Shown here: in pieces, positions 56,061 to 64,000 of the stretch | How the letters are laid out: every line of letters starts with the position of its first letter | How positions within the stretch are numbered: position 1 is the stretch's first letter | NCBI RefSeq assembly: GCF_021568905.1 | Contig: NZ_JAKGSB010000003.1 | Location: 124,001-188,000 of the forward strand | DNA: 64,000 nt | Origin: Zavarzinia marina | Lineage (GTDB): Bacteria > Pseudomonadota > Alphaproteobacteria > Zavarziniales > Zavarziniaceae | Direction of reading: 5' to 3' | Position numbers and translations under genes: made by a program | The notes under the pieces: model-generated | Told to the model about the DNA's origin: nothing | Seen by the model: the letters and a program-made list of their open reading frames with translations, nothing else | Database searches by the model: none

Positions 56061-56642
56061 ATGAACGACAGCGCGAAGCCGCCGCCGGCGGACGATCCCC
56101 ATCATTTCCACCGTCATTTCCAAATGGCGGTGCCGGACGGCGACGACCGCGAACGCCGCGTGTGCCGCACCTGCGGCTTCGTCGACTATGTGAATCCCAA
56201 GATCGTCGTCGGCTCGGTCATCAGCCACGAGGGGCGCATCCTGCTGGCCCGGCGTGCCATCCCGCCGCGCCTCGGCTTCTGGACCATTCCCGCCGGCTTC
56301 ATGGAGGAAGGCGAATCCGTCGCCGAGGGGGCGGCCCGTGAAGCGCGGGAGGAAGCCTGCGTCGAAATCACCATCGACGCCCTGCTGGCGGTCTATTCGA
56401 TCCCGCGCATCTCCCAGGTGCAGTTGATCCATCGCGCCACCCTGGCGCGTCCCGGCTTCGCCGCCGGGCCCGAGAGCCTCGAGGTACGGCTGTTCGATTG
56501 GGACGAAATCCCCTGGGCCGATCTCGCCTTTCCCTCGGTCCATTGGGCGCTGAAGGACTGGCTACGGGTTCGTGGCCAGCACGGTTTCGCGCCCTTCCTG
56601 AATCCGCCCGGGGAAGACGGCCGCAGCCCGCCGCCGCTCTGA
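56061..56642 (+). CDS. NUDIX hydrolase with zinc-ribbon-like N-terminus
   Basis: A 193-residue protein. The Nudix box begins at G79 (GFMEEGESVAEGAAREAREEA); all catalytic Glu/Arg are present, but the usual late Gly is Cys100. The N-terminus has CRTCG (C35, C38), half of a zinc ribbon like that of NADH pyrophosphatases, with no second CxxC. It probably hydrolyses a nucleoside-diphosphate derivative; substrate unknown. Its 3' end overlaps the convergent DUF1194 gene by 81 bases. Confidence 0.87.
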   Translation: MNDSAKPPPADDPHHFHRHFQMAVPDGDDRERRVCRTCGFVDYVNPKIVVGSVISHEGRILLARRAIPPRLGFWTIPAGFMEEGESVAEGAAREAREEACVEITIDALLAVYSIPRISQVQLIHRATLARPGFAAGPESLEVRLFDWDEIPWADLAFPSVHWALKDWLRVRGQHGFAPFLNPPGEDGRSPPPL

Positions 56643-57353
56643 CGGCGCAGGCTCGATCCCCGACATTTCGATGATCAGCTTGTCGAGAAGGGCACGGGTG
56701 AAATCGTCCCGCCCCTCGGCCGCCATGACGAAGGCACCGGCGCCGCCGATCACATTCGCCTCGTAGTCGCGCACCAGCCAATGGGCCATGCCTTCGGGCG
56801 GCGGCGAATTCAGGATCGCGAGTCCGTTCACCGTGATCCCGGCGGCGACGGCGGCATCCCGCGCCAGGGGCGCCGCGACATGGCTGCGGTTGTCCGGATT
56901 GTCGCCCGAAATGTCGATCACCCGGCGCAGCGGCGAACAGGGACAGGCGGCAAGCAGCGCGGTGCCATGGGTGATGGCGTCGCCGATGGCGTTATAGCTC
57001 TGGGCCGAGCGCGGCGCCGCCAGCACGGCAGCGGCGAAGGCCTCCGCCCCCGCGGCATCGACCACCACCATCCAGTCGACCATGGTGGCGGCCATGCCCG
57101 GCCCGCCCCATTCGACATAGGCGAAGGCGACCCGCCCGATCGGACCATTGGCGATGACGTCGATCACGCGAGGGTGGGTGACGGCGCTGGCGATGCCCTG
57201 GCGCTGCAAGGCGAATTCCGCCGCGTCGATACTGCCCGAGGCATCGACCGCCAGCACCAGCGCGACATCGACCGCCGGACCATCGACCAGGGGCCCATCG
57301 GCGGCTTTCGCCACGGGCGCCAGCATCAGGAGGACGAACAGGAGACGCAACAT
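56562..57353 (-). CDS. DUF1194 (von Willebrand A-like) exported protein
   Basis: A 263-residue protein with a signal peptide (LLFVLLMLAPVAKA, cleaved at about 17) and a vWA-like fold with the metal-site motif LAVDASGSID (DxSxS) near residue 33 and VIDISGDNPDN near 140. That is the DUF1194 family; function unknown. The ATG at 57353 is preferred for its spacing from AAGGGAGGGATC. The last 81 bases lie antisense to the end of the NUDIX gene, and both C-termini look genuine (the protein ends after a Pro/Arg-rich tail). Confidence 0.82.
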   Translation of the reverse strand: MLRLLFVLLMLAPVAKAADGPLVDGPAVDVALVLAVDASGSIDAAEFALQRQGIASAVTHPRVIDVIANGPIGRVAFAYVEWGGPGMAATMVDWMVVVDAAGAEAFAAAVLAAPRSAQSYNAIGDAITHGTALLAACPCSPLRRVIDISGDNPDNRSHVAAPLARDAAVAAGITVNGLAILNSPPPEGMAHWLVRDYEANVIGGAGAFVMAAEGRDDFTRALLDKLIIEMSGIEPAPSERRRAAAVFPGRIQEGRETVLATNP

Positions 57354-57512
57354 CACGATCCCTCCCTTCAAAGGACCATGGTAACGCGGAATTCCACCGT
57401 CCAGGGCCGGTTTTTGCCGCCCGACGTGTCATCCAACCGTCACCGAAGCGTCGCGGGACGGACGCCCGGCGGGCGCATAAACCGTCACGAGTTTTCTCGA
57501 CGGGGGATTCCC

Positions 57513-59030
57513 ATGCGCCACTTCCTGTCGCGCGGTGCCTATGCCGCCATCGCCCTTCTCGCCGGCCTGCCGCCGGCCTTCGGCGCTTCCGCCGAATACG
57601 GCAGCGCCCATGTCGCGACCGCCACCGGCCCGGTCACCCTGGAGATGGGCGGCGTGGCCTATGTCGACCAGGGCCTGCTGGGCGTCGGCCGGGTACCGGC
57701 CTCGAGCCTCGATTTCATGGGCACGACGCTCGGTTCCTTCTCGGGCATGGCGATCGATCCGGCGAGCTGGCGGAAGGACGGCGATGCCTATGTCGCCACC
57801 CTCTATTCCCTGCCGGACCGGGGTTACAACACGGCCGACCGCTATTCCGACTATCCGGGCCGCCTGGTGCAGTTCGACCTGCGCTTCACGCCCTATGCCG
57901 GCGCGGACCTGCCCGCCGAGGTCGCATCCCAGAGCCAGATCGTGCTGACGCCGACGGGCAAGGGCGTGACCCTGGTCGATTTCGCCGGCACGGCCACCAC
58001 CGGCTTCGATCCCGATGCCGGCATCACCGTGCAGGACGGCCACAGCCTGCCGAGCCCCGAAGGCGAAGGCCCGCGCCAGGTCGCCCTCGACGCCGAGGCC
58101 GTGGCCTTCACCGCCGATGGCGGCTTCTACGTCGGTGACGAATATACCGCCGGCATCTATCTGTTCGATGCGGACGGCAAGATGGCGGGCTTCATCCCGC
58201 CGGTGCCGGCGCTGGCGCCCATGACCGGGGGCAAGCTGAACTATAATTCGAAGAAGGCGCCCGATACCGGCCGGCGCAACAATCAGGGCATGGAAGCGGC
58301 GGCGCTGACCCCCGACGGCAAGACCCTGATCGCCGTGCTGCAGAGCGCCACCATGCAGGACAGCGCCGGCAAGGGCGGCGAGCGCGGCAATACCCGCGTC
58401 CTCGTCTACGACGTGTCGAGCGATCCGACGCCCCAGGCGCCGGTCGGCCACTACGTCCTGCAACTGCCCCTGGTCGACACCAAGGGCGACGGCAAGATGG
58501 ACAAGACGGCGGCGCAGAGCGAAGTGGTCGCCCTGAACGATCACCAGTTCCTGGTGCTGGCGCGCGACAGTGCCGGTTACGGCACCGAGAAGGCCACGCC
58601 GATCATGTACAAGTCGATCCTGCTGGCCGATACCACGGGCGCCACCAATCTCGCCGGCACCGAATACGAGACCGGGACCAAGCCGATCTCGGAGGGCCGC
58701 AAGCTCGATCCCGCCATCACCCCGGTCGCCACGGGCGAGTTGATCAATCTGCTGAACAGCGCCCAATTGGCGCGCTTCGGCATGAATCTCGACACGGCGG
58801 CGCCGAAGGGCGGCACCACCCTGACCCTGTCGGAGAAATGGGAGGCGATGTCCCTGATGCCGGCTCTCGATCCCGCGCATCCGGACGACTACATCCTCTT
58901 CGTCGCCAACGACAACGACTTCCTGGCCACGAAGGGCGTGATGCCCGGCTATACCTATGACGCCGGTCTCGACAACGACACCACGATCCTCGCCTTCCGG
59001 GTCACCATTCCGGGCGTGCAGAAGCCGTAA
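57513..59030 (+). CDS. Secreted phytase-like (esterase-like) protein
   Basis: A 505-residue protein with a signal peptide (cleavage after FGA at about 25) and a phytase-like beta-propeller domain (Pfam Phytase-like/esterase-like family): LYSLPDRGYNTADRYSDYPGR (split over a loop), EAVAFTADGGFYVGDEYTAGIYLFDADGK and NQGMEAAALTPDGKTL are typical. Periplasmic or secreted; reported activities in the family are poorly defined. ATG at 57513 after GGGGGATTCCC. Monocistronic. Confidence 0.85.
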   Translation: MRHFLSRGAYAAIALLAGLPPAFGASAEYGSAHVATATGPVTLEMGGVAYVDQGLLGVGRVPASSLDFMGTTLGSFSGMAIDPASWRKDGDAYVATLYSLPDRGYNTADRYSDYPGRLVQFDLRFTPYAGADLPAEVASQSQIVLTPTGKGVTLVDFAGTATTGFDPDAGITVQDGHSLPSPEGEGPRQVALDAEAVAFTADGGFYVGDEYTAGIYLFDADGKMAGFIPPVPALAPMTGGKLNYNSKKAPDTGRRNNQGMEAAALTPDGKTLIAVLQSATMQDSAGKGGERGNTRVLVYDVSSDPTPQAPVGHYVLQLPLVDTKGDGKMDKTAAQSEVVALNDHQFLVLARDSAGYGTEKATPIMYKSILLADTTGATNLAGTEYETGTKPISEGRKLDPAITPVATGELINLLNSAQLARFGMNLDTAAPKGGTTLTLSEKWEAMSLMPALDPAHPDDYILFVANDNDFLATKGVMPGYTYDAGLDNDTTILAFRVTIPGVQKP

Positions 59031-59038
59031 ACCTCGGT

Positions 59039-59124
59039 TCCCGTCGTCCCGGCGAAGGCCGGGACCTCGTGGGGCAGGGGCGCCACTTCCGGTGAAAGGT
59101 CCCGGCCTTCGCCGGGATGACGGG
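59039..59124. repeat. Nested inverted repeat built from two REP-like hairpins
   Basis: The left arm (59039-59066) and right arm (59097-59124) are near-perfect reverse complements of about 28 bases, and each arm is itself a hairpin (GTCCCGGCGAAGGCCGGGAC and its complement). They lie between the convergent phytase-like gene and yciB. An A-run (59125-59131) follows. Same core as 3577-3606 and 49427-49454. Confidence 0.75.
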
Positions 59125-59141
59125 AAAAAAATACGGGGGCG

Positions 59142-59738
59142 TTACTCCGCCGCCTGTTCCTCGGCCTGTTCCTCGGGAAGCTGGTGCTTCAGGATCAGGG
59201 GCATCTGGGCGAGGGTGAAGAGGATGGTGATCGGCATGATGCCGAAGACCTTGAAGTCCACCCAGGTGTCGGTCGAGAAATTGCGCCACACCACTTCGTT
59301 CAGGACCGCGAGCACGACGAAGAACGAGGCCCAGCGCACGGTCAGCACGCGCCAGCCCGCCTCGGTCAGCTGGAAGGCGGCGCCGAACATCGGTTTCAGC
59401 AGGGCGCGCCCGAAGGCGAGGCCGCCGAACAGCGCGATCGCGAACAGGCTGTTCACGATGGTCGGCTTCATCTTGATGAAGAGTTCGTCCTGAAGGATCA
59501 GGGTCAGGCCGCCGAAGACGAGCACGAAACCGCCCGAGACCAGGGGCATGATCGGCAGGCGCCGCTCCAGCGTCCAGTCGACCGCCAGCGCCACCACGGT
59601 CGCGACCATGAAGACGCCGGTCGCGGTGAAGAGACCGAATTTGGTGTTGCAATAGAAGAAGACGGCGAGCGGCCCCGCCTCGAGGACGAAGCGGAGCAGG
59701 GGGTGGACCTTGGGCCTGCCGCTCTTTTCAGCACTCAC
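59142..59738 (-). CDS. yciB: Inner-membrane septation protein A (YciB/IspZ)
   Basis: A 198-residue membrane protein with five to six helices and family motifs [38 protein letters not shown] (split) and [17 protein letters not shown]. Involved in cell-envelope synthesis and division. The GTG at 59738 overlaps the ftsY stop by 4 bases. Last gene of the leuB-dapF-mtaB-ftsY-yciB run. The C-terminal [10 protein letters not shown] tail is unusually acidic. Confidence 0.93.
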   Translation of the reverse strand: MSAEKSGRPKVHPLLRFVLEAGPLAVFFYCNTKFGLFTATGVFMVATVVALAVDWTLERRLPIMPLVSGGFVLVFGGLTLILQDELFIKMKPTIVNSLFAIALFGGLAFGRALLKPMFGAAFQLTEAGWRVLTVRWASFFVVLAVLNEVVWRNFSTDTWVDFKVFGIMPITILFTLAQMPLILKHQLPEEQAEEQAAE

Positions 59739-60721
59739 GAGACCACTCCCTCGGCGACGCCGGCGAGAGCCTTGGCGAAGGCTTCGGCGTTGAAGTCCTG
59801 GAAATCCTCGATCCCCTCGCCGACGCCGATGGCGTGGATCGGCATCCAGTATTTCTTGGCGACGGCGACCAGCACGCCGCCGCGCGCGGTGCCGTCCAGC
59901 TTGGTCATGATGACGCCGGTGATCTTGGCCACGCGCTCGAAGACGTCGACCTGATTGACCGCGTTCTGACCCGTCGTGGCGTCGAGCACGATCACCGTGT
60001 CGTGCGGCGCCTCCGGATCCAGCTTCTTCATGACGCGGATGATCTTGGTCAGTTCCGACATCAGCCCCTCCTTGTTCTGGAGGCGGCCGGCGGTGTCGAT
60101 CAGGAGGACGTCATAGCCTTCGCGCTTCGCCTGATCGAGGGCGTCGAAGGCGAGGCCGGCGGCGTCCGAGCCTTGCGGCCGCGTGATCACGGGCACGCCC
60201 GAGCGTTCGCCCCAGACCGCGAGCTGTTCGATCGCGGCGGCGCGGAAGGTATCGCCCGCCGCCAGCATGACCTTCAGGCCCTGCGCCTTGAAGCGGCTGG
60301 CCAGCTTGCCGATGGTGGTGGTCTTGCCGGTGCCGTTCACGCCCACCATCAGGATCACATGGGGCTTGCGGCTGGCATCGACCACCAGGGGCTTTTCGGA
60401 ATATTTCAGGATCTTGGCGACTTCCTCCGCCAGGACCGATTTCACTTCCTCGTCGGTCACTTCCTTGCCGAAGCGGCCCTTGGTCAGGGCTTCGCGCACA
60501 TGGACCGCGACGTCGACGCCGAGGTCGGCCCGGATCAGCGCCTCTTCCAGCTCGTCCAGGGTCTCGTCGTCCAGCTTGCGCTTCTTGAACAGGCCCGAGA
60601 TCGACTGGCCGAGGGAGGAGGAAGAGCGCGACAGGCCCTTCTTCAGGCGGCCGAGCCAGCCCGACTTCTTCTCGCCGGTCTCGTCGGTCGGGGCCTCGAG
60701 GGCGGGATCGAAATCACTCAT
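59735..60721 (-). CDS. ftsY: Signal-recognition-particle receptor FtsY
   Basis: A 328-residue NG-domain GTPase: N-domain helices (about 45-115) and G-domain with [15 protein letters not shown] (about 134-148), DTAGR (about 217-221) and [10 protein letters not shown]. The acidic A-domain is very short, as in many alphaproteobacteria. Receives ribosome-SRP complexes at the membrane. 4-base overlaps with both mtaB and yciB. Confidence 0.96.
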   Translation of the reverse strand: MSDFDPALEAPTDETGEKKSGWLGRLKKGLSRSSSSLGQSISGLFKKRKLDDETLDELEEALIRADLGVDVAVHVREALTKGRFGKEVTDEEVKSVLAEEVAKILKYSEKPLVVDASRKPHVILMVGVNGTGKTTTIGKLASRFKAQGLKVMLAAGDTFRAAAIEQLAVWGERSGVPVITRPQGSDAAGLAFDALDQAKREGYDVLLIDTAGRLQNKEGLMSELTKIIRVMKKLDPEAPHDTVIVLDATTGQNAVNQVDVFERVAKITGVIMTKLDGTARGGVLVAVAKKYWMPIHAIGVGEGIEDFQDFNAEAFAKALAGVAEGVVS

Positions 60722-61998
60722 GCGGCAATCAACTCCCCGCCCTCGCGGGCGGCAATGGTCACGGGCACGATCTCGCCCGCCACCGCCGGCCGGGCCAGCC
60801 GCACGGGGGCGAAATGTTCGGTGCGGGCCACATCCGCCGTCTCGGCGATGGCGCTTTCGGTCCGGCCGATGCGGCCGTCGAGGAAGCGGGCGAGGGCCTC
60901 CGCCCCCTTGGCGCGCAGCCGCTCCGCGCGCGCCTTGGCGGTGGCGCGGCCGACCTGCGGCATCTTCGCGGCCGGCGTGTCCGGGCGGGGCGAGAAGGGA
61001 AAGACGTGGAGATAGGTGAGCCCGGCCTCGTCCACGAGGCGCATCGTATCCTCGAACGCCTCTTCGCTCTCGGTCGGGAAGCCGGCGATGAAATCGGCCC
61101 CCAGCACGATGTCGGGCCGGGCCTGGCGCAGGCGCGCGGCGAAGCGGATGGCATCGTCGCGCAGGTGGCGGCGCTTCATCCGCTTCAGGATCAGATCGTT
61201 GCCGGCCTGGAGCGAGAGATGCAGATGGGGCATCAGGCGCTCTTCCTCGGCCAGGGCCGCGATCAGGTCGTCGTCCGCCTCCGCCGCGTCGATCGAGGAA
61301 ATGCGCAGGCGCGGCAGTTCGGGCACGGCCTTGAGGAGGCGCCGGGTGAGCTGGCCGAGGCTGGGCCGGCCCGGCAGATCCTCGCCATAGGACGTCAGAT
61401 CGACCCCGGTCAGCACCACCTCGTTGTGGCCGGCGGCGGCGAGGCGGCGCACCTCATCGACGATGGCGCCCATGGGGACGGAGCGGGACGGGCCACGGCC
61501 ATAGGGAATGATGCAGAAGGTGCAGCGGTGATCGCAGCCGTTCTGGACCTGGACGAAAGCCCGCGCGCGGCCCTCGAAACCCTCCACCAGATGGCCGGCG
61601 GTCTCGGTCACCGCCATGATGTCGGCGACGCGGATCTTCTCGGCGGCATCGATGCCGAAGTCGGGCCCGAATGCGGGGCGGAAACCTTCCGCCACCATCT
61701 TCTCCATATTGCCGATGACCTGATCGACCTCGTCCATCTCGGCGAAGCGTTCGGGCTCGATCTGGGCGGCGCAGCCGGTGACGATGAGGCGGGCACCGGG
61801 ATTGTCGCGCCTTGCCTTCCGGATCGCCTGGCGCGCCTGGCGCACCGCCTCGCCGGTGACGGCGCAGGTGTTGACGATCACCGCATGGTCCAGGCCGGCA
61901 TCCTCGGCGTTCCGCTTCATCACCTCGGATTCATAGGCGTTGAGGCGGCAGCCGAAGGTGATGACCTCGATCCCTGATGCGGGGGGCGGGGCGGACAT
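60718..61998 (-). CDS. mtaB: tRNA t6A37 methylthiotransferase MtaB
   Basis: A 426-residue radical-SAM methylthiotransferase that makes ms2t6A37 in tRNA. The N-terminal UPF0004 domain has three cluster cysteines (FGCRLN, NTCAVT, VTGCAAQ), the radical-SAM core has GCDHRCTFC (about 155-163), and a TRAM domain ends the protein. Start at 61998, 6 bases after the dapF stop. Confidence 0.95.
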   Translation of the reverse strand: MSAPPPASGIEVITFGCRLNAYESEVMKRNAEDAGLDHAVIVNTCAVTGEAVRQARQAIRKARRDNPGARLIVTGCAAQIEPERFAEMDEVDQVIGNMEKMVAEGFRPAFGPDFGIDAAEKIRVADIMAVTETAGHLVEGFEGRARAFVQVQNGCDHRCTFCIIPYGRGPSRSVPMGAIVDEVRRLAAAGHNEVVLTGVDLTSYGEDLPGRPSLGQLTRRLLKAVPELPRLRISSIDAAEADDDLIAALAEEERLMPHLHLSLQAGNDLILKRMKRRHLRDDAIRFAARLRQARPDIVLGADFIAGFPTESEEAFEDTMRLVDEAGLTYLHVFPFSPRPDTPAAKMPQVGRATAKARAERLRAKGAEALARFLDGRIGRTESAIAETADVARTEHFAPVRLARPAVAGEIVPVTIAAREGGELIAA

Positions 61999-62004
61999 CG
62001 GATC

Positions 62005-62847
62005 TCAGGCCGCCTGCACGCGCGGCGGCAGGGCAATGACACCCGAAAAGGCGACGGCGACGGGGCCGGTCATGATCACGTGATCGTCCTCGGCCCGCCA
62101 TTCCATGTCGAGCCGGCCGCCGTCCATCCAGATCGCGGCCTTGCGCTCGATCAGGCCCCGGCGGGTGGCCGCGACGACGACGGCGCAGGCGGCGGACCCG
62201 CAGGCGGGCGTGCGCCCGGCGCCGCGCTCCCAGACGACGACGCGCAAGGAGCCGTCGGCATTCTTCGAGACGAAGGAGACATTGGCCCGCTCGGGGAACA
62301 GGGAATCCTTCTCGACCACCGGGCCCAGCGCCTCCACCTTCACGCTTTCGGCATCATCGACGAAGAAGATCACATGGGGATTGCCCATGGAGACGGCGCC
62401 GGGGCTGGCGATGCCCGGTGCCACGGCATAGTCGAGGCGGGCGGTATCCATTGCGCGCGCCAGCGGGATCTGGTCCCAGCCCAGGCGCGGCGGGCCCATG
62501 TCGACGGTGATATAGCCGTCGGGTGCGGAGGATGCCTTGAGGATGCCGGCGACGGTCTCGATGCTGACGTCGTTCCGCCGCGCGCCCGCGATCATCAGCG
62601 CGCCCACGCAGCGCGTGGCATTGCCACAGGCGCCCGCCTGGCTGCCGTCCGCGTTCCAGATGCGCATGAAGACGTCGGCGTCGGCCGAGGGTTCCAGCAC
62701 GATCAACTGGTCGCAGCCGACCCCCGTGCGCCGGTCGGCGATCGCCTGCGCCAGCGTCTCGTTGATCTCCACGGGGGAGTTGCGGCTGTCGACGATGACG
62801 AAGTCATTGCCGAGGCCATGCATCTTGAGGAATTGAATGCCGTCCAT
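62005..62847 (-). CDS. dapF: Diaminopimelate epimerase
   Basis: A 280-residue enzyme that converts LL- to meso-diaminopimelate for lysine and peptidoglycan. The two catalytic cysteines are in GACGNATRC (C74) and TPACGSAACA. The start FLKMHGLGNDFVIVD is the family signature. Between leuB (83-base gap) and mtaB in the same direction. Confidence 0.97.
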   Translation of the reverse strand: MDGIQFLKMHGLGNDFVIVDSRNSPVEINETLAQAIADRRTGVGCDQLIVLEPSADADVFMRIWNADGSQAGACGNATRCVGALMIAGARRNDVSIETVAGILKASSAPDGYITVDMGPPRLGWDQIPLARAMDTARLDYAVAPGIASPGAVSMGNPHVIFFVDDAESVKVEALGPVVEKDSLFPERANVSFVSKNADGSLRVVVWERGAGRTPACGSAACAVVVAATRRGLIERKAAIWMDGGRLDMEWRAEDDHVIMTGPVAVAFSGVIALPPRVQAA

Positions 62848-62890
62848 GGCCCGCTATATAGGCGTTTCCGGGCCATTTCGAAAGCCTGTC

Positions 62891-62921
62891 CTTCCCCGCC
62901 GACCATGCGCCGACGGGGAAG
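62891..62921. other. Hairpin in the leuB-dapF gap
   Basis: CTTCCCCG (62891-62898) pairs with CGGGGAAG (62914-62921) over a 15-base loop, with no T-run on either strand. It could be a partial terminator or processing site between leuB and dapF. Confidence 0.4.
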
Positions 62922-62930
62922 CGCCTTGCG

Positions 62931-64000
62931 TCAGGCGGCCAGCTTGTCGAGGGCGCGGACGATCGACTCGCCCATGACGCCGGTCGAAACCTTGGCCATG
63001 CCGGGCTGCATGATGTCGCCGGTGCGCAAGCCCCCGCCCAGCACGTTCTCGACCGCCTTCTCCAGAAGATCGGCCTCGGCGCCGAGATCGAAGGAATAGC
63101 GCAGCGCCATGGCGAAGGAGAGCAGGGTGGCGATCGGGTTCGCCAGGTCCTTGCCGGCGATGTCGGGCGCCGAACCGTGGACCGGCTCGTACATCGCCTT
63201 CCGCTTGCCGTTGGCATCCGCCGCGCCCAGCGAGGCGGAGGGCAGCATGCCGAGCGAGCCGGTGAGCATGGCGGCGGCATCGGAGAGCAGGTCGCCGAAC
63301 AGGTTGTCGGTCACTATGACGTCGAACTGCTTCGGATTGCGGACGAGTTGCATGGCGCAATTGTCGGCGTACATATGCGACAGCTCGACGCCGGGGAATT
63401 CCTTGTCGTGGACGAAGGTCACTTCCTCGCGCCACAGAATGCCGGATTCCATGACGTTGGCCTTCTCGGACGAGGTAACCTTGTTGTTGCGCTTGGTCGC
63501 GATGTCGAAGGCGACGCGGGCGACGCGGCGGATCTCCTCGGTCGTATAGACCTGAGTGTTTACGCCCCGGCGGCTGCCGTCGGGCAGGGTCTCGATACCG
63601 CGCGGGGTGCCGAAATAGACGCCGCCGGTGAGTTCCCGCACGATCATGATGTCGAGGCCGCGCACGATCTCGGGCTTCAGGGTCGAGGCATCGACCAGGG
63701 CGTCGAAGCACATGGCGGGGCGCAGGTTGGCGAACAGGCCGAGGTCCTTGCGCAGGCGCAGCAGGCCGCGCTCCGGCTTCACCTCGAAGGGCAGATCGTC
63801 CCACTTGGGACCGCCCACGGCGCCCAGCAGCACGGCATCGGCGGCCAGGGCGATGTCCATGGTCTCGTCGGTGACGGGCTTGCCGTAGGCGTCGATCGAG
63901 GCGCCGCCGACCAGGGCTTCCTCGACCTCGAAGGTGATGCCGCGCTTCTTCGCCATCCAGTCGATGACGCGGCGAACCTCGCGCATCACTTCGGGACCGA
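62931..64000 (-). CDS. leuB: 3-isopropylmalate dehydrogenase (5' end outside window)
   Basis: The frame is still open at base 64000, where it reads GPEVMREV, part of the family start GDGIGPEV; about 8-12 residues are missing. The 356 residues seen include the LeuB NAD/substrate motifs: [32 protein letters not shown] (split), YADNCAMQL and [20 protein letters not shown]. Third step of leucine synthesis. Heads the run with dapF. Confidence 0.95.
   Translation of the reverse strand, partial: GPEVMREVRRVIDWMAKKRGITFEVEEALVGGASIDAYGKPVTDETMDIALAADAVLLGAVGGPKWDDLPFEVKPERGLLRLRKDLGLFANLRPAMCFDALVDASTLKPEIVRGLDIMIVRELTGGVYFGTPRGIETLPDGSRRGVNTQVYTTEEIRRVARVAFDIATKRNNKVTSSEKANVMESGILWREEVTFVHDKEFPGVELSHMYADNCAMQLVRNPKQFDVIVTDNLFGDLLSDAAAMLTGSLGMLPSASLGAADANGKRKAMYEPVHGSAPDIAGKDLANPIATLLSFAMALRYSFDLGAEADLLEKAVENVLGGGLRTGDIMQPGMAKVSTGVMGESIVRALDKLAA

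Noticed and set aside
59125-59131. A-run after the nested repeat as a terminator for yciB
   Set aside because: On the minus strand the T-run precedes the hairpin, and on the plus strand the hairpin is followed by A, so neither direction has classical terminator geometry.

Overview
The window is GC-rich, tightly packed bacterial DNA. It carries CtrA, FlbD, FixL/FixJ with a FixK-type regulator, and System I cytochrome c maturation (ccmABCDEFGHI). Together these point to a flagellated, facultatively microaerobic alphaproteobacterium, probably Rhodospirillales-like; this placement is inference from gene content only. I see no rRNA, tRNA, CRISPR array, insertion sequence or prophage. Both ends cut through genes: an acetoacetyl-CoA synthetase at the left and leuB at the right.

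Layout. (1) 1-7375: acyl/keto-acid catabolism (acetoacetyl-CoA synthetase end, a large MalT-like LuxR regulator, an SDR, a DUF3237 protein, an MDR reductase and a SCP-x type thiolase). (2) 7539-10861: oxygen-sensing cascade FixL, FixJ, a stand-alone receiver and a FixK-type CRP/FNR regulator. (3) 10975-22411: a DMT exporter and then a sulfide/sulfane-sulfur island: two 1-Cys peroxiredoxins, a SqrR/BigR-type ArsR repressor, an unknown exported protein, a periplasmic DsrE-like protein, an ETHE1-type persulfide dioxygenase, a DUF2892 protein, a DUF442-sulfide:quinone oxidoreductase fusion, a methyltransferase, a SulP permease, DUF599 and two YeeE/YedE halves. (4) 22667-29762: a DUF2946 protein and cydDCABX (cytochrome bd and its assembly exporter). 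(5) 29794-44639: an EAL protein with a degenerate GGDEF domain, ctrA, fliIJ, and the flagellar run fliF-G-H-N-flbD-flhA-flhF-flhG-fliK-like. (6) 44969-55690: acnA, a crotonase, and ccmABCDEFGHI. (7) 55741-64000: a small protein behind a perfect CtrA-type box, a NUDIX hydrolase, a DUF1194 protein, a phytase-like secreted protein, and the minus-strand run leuB-dapF-mtaB-ftsY-yciB.

How it fits together. Regions 2-4 look like one physiological module. FixLJ would switch on fixK in low oxygen; two perfect TTGAT-N4-ATCAA boxes lie upstream of the sulfur operon (13935-13948) and of cydD (23295-23308). Sulfide oxidation by SQR feeds electrons to quinol while sulfide poisons haem-copper oxidases, so a sulfide-tolerant cytochrome bd next door makes sense. 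The thiol-based repressor and peroxiredoxins would add a second, persulfide-responsive input. Regions 5 and 7 share CtrA-type sites (fliI, fliF, and an orphan 87-residue ORF), tying motility to the cell-cycle regulator encoded here.
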